Shown here piece after piece: positions 57,083 to 64,000 of a DNA stretch of 64,000 nucleotides (positions are counted from its first letter, which is position 1; every line of letters begins with the position of its first letter). The DNA lies in contig NGZR01000003.1 of the NCBI GenBank assembly GCA_002197995.1, forward strand, positions 6,572,001-6,636,000, written 5' to 3'. This stretch comes from Gaeumannomyces sp. JS-464. Its lineage: Eukaryota > Ascomycota > Sordariomycetes > Magnaporthales > Magnaporthaceae. Made by a program: the position numbers and the translations under genes. The notes below the pieces were generated by a model that worked only from the letters and a program-made list of their open reading frames with translations, made no database searches and had not been told where the DNA came from.

Positions 57083-58373
57083 ATGGCAAAATCATTAAGT
57101 GTGGCCAAGGCGGAGGATGCCTCCGTCTTCCCCATTGCCTCGGAACAAGTTCGTCAATCCCTTTTATTCCTGCCGCCTGACATCACAGGACATGTCCGCT
57201 AATATTGTCTCCTCCGCTTGCCGACAGATCGTCAAGGCGTCCAAGGCCCTCCTGTCGCATATGCGCAAGGCGGCCAAGGAGGCTTCCGCGAGCGCGTCCA
57301 AGAAGAACCTGCTCGAGGACGATGAGGGGTCCGACGTGGCGCAGGAGCCCATCTGGCTCAACCTGACCACCAAGCGCAACGTGCGCGACGACAACAGCCT
57401 CAAGCCCGGCCGGGTCACTGTCCCGCACCCGCTGATCCCCGCCGACTCGGAGGCGACCATCTGCCTGATCGTGGCGGACCCGCAGCGCGCCTACAAGGAC
57501 ATTGTCGCCTCGGACGAGTTCCCCACCGCCCTGGCCAAGCGCATCACCCGCGTCGTCGACGTCACCCACCTGCAGTCCAAGTTCAGGACCTTCGAGGCCC
57601 AGCGCCAGCTCCTGGCCGACCACGACGTCTTCCTCGCCGACGACCGCATTATCAACCGCCTGCCCAAGTGCCTCGGCAAGACCTTCTACCGCTCGACCGC
57701 CAAGCGGCCCAATCCCCGTGTACCTGGCACCCGGAAGCCAAAGTCGGAGAAGAACCAGCAGCAGCCCAAGAAGAAGGGCAGCGGGAAGAAGGAGAAGGGC
57801 GACGAGGCCAGCGCGCGGCCCGCGGCGGAGATCGCTGCCGAGGTCCAGGCCGCGACGGGCGCGGCGCTGGTGCACCTCTCGCCCAGCACCAGCACGGCCG
57901 TCAAGGTCGGCTTCGGCGGCTGGACGGCCGACCAGCTGGCCGAGAACGCCGCGGCGGTGGTGCGCGCGCTGGTCGAGCGCCACATACCCAGGAAATGGGC
58001 CAACGTCCGGTCCGTCTTCCTCAAGGGCGCCACCACGGCCGCGCTCCCGCTCTGGCAGACGGACGAGCTCTGGCTCGACGGCGACAAGGACGTCCTACCT
58101 GAGGGCTCCGAGGAGCTCAAGGCGCTCGAGGACAAGAAGAAGGAGAAGCCCAACGTGGGCAGGAAGCGCAAGGCGCTCGAGGCGGCTACTGAGGACGCGG
58201 TCAAGGAGGAGGATGAGGAGGTCGCCGCTGCCGAGATGAAGAAGCCGGCCAAGAAGAAGGCCAAGGTGCCCGTGGCGGAGAGCAACGACGAGAAGCTGGA
58301 CAAGCAGATCAAGGAGCGCAAGGATAAGCTCAAGAAGCAGAAGAAGGCGGCAAAGCTGGCAATAGAGAACTAG
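57083..58373 (+). CDS. Ribosomal L1-domain protein, Cic1/Utp30 type
   Basis: A nucleolar protein of the L1 fold used in pre-60S or pre-40S ribosome assembly. Exon 1 is 57083-57148 (MAKSLSVAKAEDASVFPIAS), the intron 57149-57227 is GTTCGT...GCTAAT...CAG, and exon 2 is 57228-58373. The frame is clean throughout. The L1 domain runs from KASKALLSHM through PIWLNLTTKRN, CLIVADPQRAYKD, FEAQRQLLADHDVFLADDRI and LGKTFYRSTAKRPNPV-like residues, with a Lys/Gln-rich insert, to SVFLKGATTAALPLWQTDEL. The C-terminal tail is Lys/Glu-rich and coiled (KKPAKKKAKV, KQIKERKDKLKKQKKAAK), as in Cic1/RSL1D1. The choice between Cic1 and Utp30 is not certain. Confidence 0.9.
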
Positions 58374-58688
58374 GAACGCCTCCGGAACCCCCGCATCTGG
58401 CCTTGCTAACTGATGCCTTGTGTGCATTTTCTTGGAGTACGGCGTTTAGTATGTGCGGGATAAAAAGAGTACCATAGCTTGTTCAACGTCCTCGATATTT
58501 TGATGCATTCGTGTCATTTGAGTGCTCCAGTTCAGGGTTTCCGGCGTTTTCCCGAGCATCCCACTGCAAGCCAAAGAACAATATTTACGGTTTACAGTTT
58601 TCATCCAGGAGAAAAGATAGAAGTCGGGCCCCTCCTAGTCCGAACCTCCCAAGATGAAACGGAATCTACCCTGGCGCCTTATTCCTGG

Positions 58689-60165
58689 CTACTCCATCTT
58701 AAGTTTGATTTTGATAGCAGCCTCCCGCTGTTGCTTCATCCATTTGACGCTCTTCGGTTTGGAAAAGCCGACAAGCGGATCAGGCGAGAATGTCTTGTGG
58801 CAAGTAACACACTCCCATGCGGTAAACTGCATATAGTATCTACGAGTGTAGGGCTCATCTCGCCAGCAAGAAAGCACATGCTGGTCCGGGTACGTATGAG
58901 AGGTTTCTTGTTTGCATTTCGGGCAAAACCCCCGAGTCGGGAGGTGATCCTATGAGAATTGGTTATCGCGTTTGGCCATATAATTAGTATACTGTCAGGG
59001 GCTTCTTGGTCATCAGGTGTGTTGCCTAGAAGGCAAACGTGATTTGGCGATTTCACTTACGCCGGGCTTGAAATCGAGAACACGAATCAAATCCATATAG
59101 GCCAGAATGCCCACCCAAGTTCAGCATGGTGGCCAGCGAGGCCTTTGACCAGCTTTTGGAAATCTGGGTTGTTTCTGCCTAGGACCAAGAGCAGTCGGCA
59201 TAGTGGCTCTCTGATCGCAACCTCAGTGCTGGCAGTGCTTGAGTAGATCTCGTCTACCATCTCTATCAATGCCTCTGGGTAGTTAGGGAGCCCGTGATTC
59301 TCCTTCGCCCTTAGAGGAGTGGGAAAGCTCCACATTCCCGCTCTGGTAGCTATCAGCGCAGAAGCAGCACCGAATCTCTCCAGGCTCAAAACTTTGAGGG
59401 CTGGAACCAAAAATCGTTCCGCGATGATGTAGACCTTAGGGGAGGCTACGAGCACACTCTCGGCGAGCCTGTCGGAGCCCAGGCGAATGGCGTTGGAATC
59501 ACATCCCCAGTTTGCAAGCGTGTGATTCTCTGAGTGCTCAGCCAAGGCATCATCTTGATCTGCTCGTTGGATGGAACTGATGATAAGTTATTGCACCATA
59601 ATGCCCAGCAGATATCCATCTCATTGAAAATGATGCTGTTGCGTTGGACTCAGCTTACCGTCATCACTCCATTTCCGTTTGTTATTAAACATTACCACAG
59701 CTGCCCCCGTCCAGCCGTCCAAGCGCACACGCTGCTTTGCGACAAACTCCGGCGTGACACGAGCAATCTTGTATGGGTTGATGGCCCGTGGTAGATCCTC
59801 GGGTGCCTCCCCATCGCAAGGAAGGAGGAAGTCGGTGTAAGTGCCCTTATACATGAAATCGACAACCTTCTGAAAGACTGCCGGGTCCACATCGGGCAGG
59901 TCGATTTTTCCAGAGGAGGCTTCCTGTTCAACTCCATAGAACCGGATGAGTATTTCCACTGCGCGTGGCATGGCGGAATCATCACGAGTCAGACTGTCCT
60001 TACCTTGAAAGGTCCCTCACAGGCCTTGGCAAAGTACTCAGACTGGGCACAGACGATGGCGCGGTGAAGGCGGAAGGTCGACCCGCCGGCGCAGGTCACG
60101 GTGAGGTCGGCAAACTTCTCGTCTCCGAGCAGTCGCTCGAGTGGACTGTATGGTATCAGCGACAT
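58689..60165 (-). CDS. BTB/POZ protein with C-terminal zinc ribbon
   Basis: Four exons: 60004-60165, 59659-59923, 59061-59559 and 58689-58949. Introns are GTAAGG...CAG, GTAAGC...CAG and GTAAGT...TAG. The BTB fold has ERLLGDEKFADLTVTCAGGS, FRLHRAIVCAQSEYFAKACE and, across intron 1, GPFKEASSGKIDLPDVDP, then VVDFMYKGTY. A helical BACK-like part follows (VYIIAERFLVPALKVLSLER). The last exon carries paired cysteines, CPKC and CVTC about 45 residues apart, with His/Cys between, suggesting a zinc ribbon. The frame must move once near 59110 (GW to ILAYMDLIRVLDFKPG) to reach that exon. Without this shift the protein would end at 59087. Fungal BTB proteins of this type have unknown partners; a Cul3 adaptor role is only a possibility. 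Confidence 0.78.
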
Positions 60166-60647
60166 CTTCCGGGTCTCAGCGAGAGCGAGGCCACAGGATT
60201 AGGTCGCTAGCCGTGAGGCTTGGAGGAGGTTGGCATGTGTCGGGAAGATTTGGCTGGCGATGGCGGATGTTGGTTGGGGAAAATTGGGCCGAGTGGGAAA
60301 ATTGCGTGGTGGAGAGATAGAACCTAGGTAAGAAAGCTTGAGGAGGAAAGCAAGGGTGAAGTTTTATGTGCATCAAAAAGACCTCAAATAAGGAAGGTGC
60401 ATTCCTGGAGGTGCCAGATTCCGCACGGGTAGAGGCGCCATGTTCTGACGGACTGAACAGAAATCTCGGGGCATATCAGCGACCCTGAAAGAATGTCAAA
60501 GCTCAATCTTCCATTTAAATTTGCACGGGCCGGGCGTTTTCACATAACCTCGCCCAACCATAATTTTACCACACCTTCCAACTACGACCTGTGCTGGGCC
60601 ACGCTGCTTAGAACCTCTGCTGCCAAGGTCCTAAGCCGACAGCAGCG
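60166..60647. promoter_or_regulatory. Shared promoter of the divergent BTB pair
   Basis: 482 bp between two divergent ATGs (60165 - and 60648 +). No other gene fits. No clear TATA box. Confidence 0.5.
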
Positions 60648-61663
60648 ATGGGAAACACCCCTTCCTGCTTCCGGCCTATGCTGGAGAGTGGGAAGTACTC
60701 GGACCTTACCCTGACGTGCAAAGGCCGAAGCTTCCGCCTCCATCGGGTGATTATGTGCGCGCACTCCAAGTGGTTCGACCGGGCCTGCAGCGGCAACTCC
60801 GAGGTAACCATTAGCCGGGCACCATCAGCATGGCTCTGATGATATCACTGACAATTGTTTCACGTGCTAGGAAGTCGCGATGAAGCGCATCGATCTTCAG
60901 GATGTCGATCTGGAGTTACTCGAGAAACTGATCATGTTCGCCTACGCCGGAAACTACGCGGAAAGCTACCCCAGACAAGATGCAAAGGAGACGGCGGCGC
61001 AGTCCCACGAGGGCCCGAAGGGGGATTCTTGGCTTTCCAACTTATGTCCGTTTAGCCTCCGATCAAAATACTACTCACGCTTCTTTGACCTCGTCTGTGT
61101 AACTGACTTTCTCTCCAGTTCCGCCTCCTGCGCAAGGCGCGCAGACTGTCCAGGCTAGGCAGGCCAGGCAGTCCGCGCAGGCTGGGCAAGCCATGAGCTG
61201 CTGCGATGCTATGCTCGTCCACGCACAGATGTTCTTCACGGGAACCAGATTTGAGATGGATGAGCTGAAGAAAGAGAGTTCGAAGCAGTTTGAAGACATC
61301 TCCAAGAAACCGCAGACTCTCACACTAGAATTCGGGGCTTTTCCGACACTGGTGGACGAGATATACGGCTGGTCATGCGTGTCGGAAGTGAAGTTCCTCA
61401 AGGACGGCCTCTGCTTGCTTTTGCATAGCCACCGAGGCGACCGGCAGCTGTGGGGACTGGCGCAGTCCGTCTTCCAGAAACACCCCAATTTCGCGGTCGA
61501 TTTCCTGAACTACTCGAATCGGGTGCAGGGTCCGGCCAGCTCTGGGAAGAGTTTTTGGAGTTCATGGGCAGATTCATTCAGAGATTCGATGGAGAATGCT
61601 AAGAAAGGTATTGACGGGCCGGTGCTTGATGAGGAGAGGAGGACGAAGACGTTTCTTTGGTGA
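60648..61663 (+). CDS. BTB/POZ domain protein
   Basis: Exons 60648-60803, 60871-61045 and 61119-61663 read cleanly (291 aa). Introns are GTAACC...TAG and GTCCGT...CAG. The BTB part is PMLESGKYSDLTLTCKGRSF, RLHRVIMCAHSKWFDRACSG, then KRIDLQDVDLELLEKLIMFA. It aligns block by block with the BTB of its divergent neighbour. A Gln/Ala-rich linker precedes a helical C-terminal half (MLVHAQMFFTGTRFEMDELK, FPTLVDEIYG, LAQSVFQKHPNFAVDFLN) that aligns with the neighbour's MVDEIYS...NNPDFQKLV region. It lacks the zinc ribbon. The second donor (GTCCGT) is weak, so the exon 2-3 join is slightly uncertain. Confidence 0.8.
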
Positions 61664-62292
61664 TGGAGTGTATTTTGTGCCCTTCTTCGTTCATCGTCCT
61701 GCACGGTTCGCCTGGGTCGCGCTGGGGGCTAGCAGCATTTTCGACTCCGAGATTATTTGAGTGTGTGATCTGTGTCTTTTATCCTTCTCCGCACTCGATT
61801 ATACCATGAGGGTAGGTGATTGCCCCTCTGGACTGGTTGGCAAGGCCTCCAAGGGGCTTGCAGCGATGGGGTGAGGTCAATTTTTTCTGAGGCGTTACCT
61901 TGTGCTGGATTGCAGGGCTATGGAGTTGTATCGATAAGTGCACGTCCCCCAAAAATGGGCACCATGAAGGAGGCCCGGCGCGCAGCAAAACGCGACAAGG
62001 CGCGAAAGCCTGGAGAAAGAAGCAATGCGCAAAGACCGATTCGGGCAATTCGTCAAGGCAAGCGAGATATAATAAAGGCTTTGCTTATATTTTGGGAATA
62101 CTGCTATTCCAAGGCCGCGCTCTCGGAAATCCGGGCGCCTGATCGCATCCACTGCCTTCCCCCGACATCATTGTCGCCTCGGCCGCCAATCCACCACCGT
62201 CACCTGAGGCTGGCTCCAGTGCACCCGGCCCACGAGCCCCCGGCTCCTGTCGGCGCGCCCCGAGGACGGTAGTCCTGACCAGGGACGACGAA
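61664..62292. other. Intergenic region, no supported gene
   Basis: About 630 bp between the BTB and cyclin genes. A 150-aa frame at 61820-62272 is Arg/Pro-rich, starts without a good context and shows no domain, so it is not called. This stretch should include the promoter and leader of the cyclin gene. Confidence 0.4.
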
Positions 62293-63955
62293 ATGCCACC
62301 GCACGCTCCGAGGCTGTCCACGGTCCCGCCGACGGGGCCAGCACGGTCGACGCCGACCGCGACGCCGACGACGGCCGTCGTCGAGGAGCAGCAACCACCC
62401 ATCCAGGGGCCGCATCCGGGCCTCACCTCGGTCCCCAACCAGTACTGCATCGAGCAGGAGCTGCGGCGGATGCAAAGAGCGACCGGCTGCGACCAGTCGC
62501 GCGAGACAAGCTACAGGCTACAGGGCATCTACTTGATCGATAATGTCCGCCTGGCCCTGCGCCTGTATGTTGGCCCCGTCTGCTTCACTCGTCCTTGGGT
62601 GTCCTGCGCTGTGTCGCGGAAGGAACTGGACTGAGACGAGATCCTGATGGCTGACCTGCTGCTAGACCTGTCAAGACGTTCGATACCGCTTGCATTTACT
62701 ACCACATGTTCCGTCTATGTTTCAGGGACGCCGAGTACAACTTCCAGGACGCCGCCCTGACGGCCCTCTTCGTCGCGTGCAAGGTGGAGGATACGATCAA
62801 GAAGTCCAAAGAAATACTATGCGCGGCATACAATTTAAAGACGCCAGATCATCCTACGACGCAGGATGACAAGGTACGGCGGAGCCTCCTGTTCATCGGC
62901 CTGACCCCTTTGCTGTCCATGCTGACCCTCGGCATTGTCTCCTAGATGTTCGACCAACCGACAAAGATCGTCATCGGTCTCGAAAGACACATCCTGCAGA
63001 CCATCGGCTTCGACTTCCGAGTGCGCTATCCTCAAAAATACCTGATCAAGACCATACGGAAGCTCTTCCCGCCAACAGAAGGGAGGGAGGTGCTGGAGAC
63101 GGCCTACCCGATGTGCACGGACATATTCAAGACTTTTGCGCCCGTCAAGCAGACGACGTTCACAATGGTCATCGCCATCGTCGAGCTGACGACGCTGCTG
63201 ATGGGCAAGCACCAAGACGTGATCCGGGCGATAGACCCGGTCGCCTACCACACGGACCGCGGCTCCGTTGTGGAGACGATGACTCTGCTGGACGTGTACG
63301 CGCACTTTGCGCGGCACACCAAGGTCGGGACGCGCTTCGACATTGACCACTTCATCCAGATTAAGATCAGGATCAACCAGGAGGTCGAGGCCGACCCGGC
63401 GCTGGAGCGGTTCATGCACACGTGCGAGCGCTGCGAGCAGGAGGAGCGCGACGCCGGCCTCGGCGGCGCCATGGGCAACCACCCGCTGTCGGCCGTCACG
63501 CCCGGCTCGGCCACGTCGCCCGCGACGACCGGGTCAGGCGGGCCATCGGGCGCCGGGGGAGCCCTGAGGAAGAGCGGCGGGCGGGGCCAGGAGGGGACGC
63601 TGCGGTTCGCGTTCGACGCGGAGGCGGTCCGGAAGGAGAGCCGTGGCGAAGCACTTTGCCGAGGAGTTTGAGGAGTACGAGGTCGAGGTGGAGGAGGAGA
63701 TACGGGAGTCGCACCACGGGCAGAACAACAACAACAGTAACAGCAACAGCAACCACCGACCATCACAGCAACCACAACGGCCACGGCCACGGGCCTCCGA
63801 CTAGGGGGCACGGCTCGAGGAGGGACCGTGCCAATAACCACCGCGATTCCGGCTGGCCATATCCACGTGGCCGGCATGGTGGAGGCGGCGGTGGGCATGA
63901 CAGGCACAAAGGCCGCAAAGGTGGTGGCGGTGGAGGGGGAGGAGGGTATTACTAG
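62293..63955 (+). CDS. CTK2: C-type cyclin, CTD-kinase subunit beta (Ctk2-like)
   Basis: Cyclin partner of the Ctk1/CDK12-type kinase that phosphorylates the RNA polymerase II CTD. Exons are 62293-62564, 62666-62873 and 62946 onward; introns are GTATGT...TAG and GTACGG...TAG. Cyclin box 1 has RETSYRLQGIYLIDNVRLAL, FDTACIYYHMFRLCFRDAEY, DAALTALFVACKVEDTIKKS and the helix after the second intron, KIVIGLERHILQTIGFDFRV. Box 2 follows (LIKTIRKLFPP, KQTTFTMVIAIVELTTLLMG). The tail contains a helical segment (VAKHFAEEFEEYEVEVEEEI) reached by a frame move near 63640. A second move near 63750 leads to a Gly/His/Arg-rich end stopping at 63955. ATG 62293 (GAAATGC) follows stops in frame. The tail is low complexity, so its exact frame is unsure. 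Confidence 0.85.
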
Positions 63956-64000
63956 AGTGGTGGACCATGGCGATTTTGTAGCATTACCACGTTTCCGAGA

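Noticed and set aside
61820..62272. 150-aa frame upstream of the cyclin gene
   Set aside because: Low-complexity basic/Pro-rich sequence, no good start, and it overlaps the expected promoter.
1..64000. CRISPR arrays, prokaryotic operons, rRNA genes, secondary-metabolite core enzymes
   Set aside because: None seen; the window is eukaryotic, with spliced genes and no PKS, NRPS or terpene synthase signatures.

Overview
This is nuclear DNA of a filamentous ascomycete (Pezizomycotina, most likely a Sordariomycete; the species is not identified). The reasons are short spliceosomal introns of about 67-240 nt with GTRNGT donors, CTAAC branch sites and YAG acceptors; GC-rich coding sequence; a repeat-induced point mutation (RIP)-like, AT-rich transposon; a lysine gene of the alpha-aminoadipate pathway; and lineage-typical families (Zn2Cys6 regulator, HsbA cell-surface protein, STAND-type N-terminal domains, BTB and F-box proteins).

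Layout. 0.2-4.6 kb: tRNA isopentenyltransferase (+) and homoaconitase LYS4 (-), tail to tail. 6.4-9.1 kb: Zn2Cys6 regulator (+). 9.9-11.1 kb: MDR oxidoreductase (-). 12.2-13.4 kb: single-pass membrane protein (+). 14.7-21.3 kb: two paralogous ankyrin genes (+), the first split by about 1.8 kb of unrelated DNA. 21.6-23.1 kb: D-2-hydroxyacid dehydrogenase (-). 26.1-28.1 kb: AAA ATPase (-) whose N-terminus closely resembles the histone H3 tail. 31.2-39.2 kb: a housekeeping block of a KEN-box protein (+), thymidylate kinase (+), GTP cyclohydrolase I (-) and TAF11 (+). 40.0-40.7 kb: HsbA-type GPI protein (-). 42.24-45.09 kb: a TA-flanked transposon with 85-bp terminal inverted repeats and heavy RIP-like decay. 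46.6-52.8 kb: MFS transporter, F-box-like protein and RING-H2 membrane protein (all +). 54.5-58.4 kb: Ras-like GTPase, a SINE-like element and a Cic1/Utp30-type L1-domain ribosome-biogenesis protein. 58.7-61.7 kb: a divergent pair of BTB proteins. 62.3-64.0 kb: a Ctk2-type cyclin.

There is no secondary-metabolite cluster or prokaryote-style operon. The genes are mostly independent housekeeping units with a few accessory ones between them.

An important caveat is that most genes can be read only by allowing one or more single-base shifts. They usually look like one missing G or C in a short GC-rich run. Essential single-copy genes (thymidylate kinase, TAF11) are affected, so assembly indels are the simplest explanation. 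For those genes I give the full span and state where the frame moves. Genes that read cleanly are the membrane protein at 12.2 kb, the AAA ATPase, the KEN-box protein, GTP cyclohydrolase I, the Cic1-type protein and the second BTB protein.
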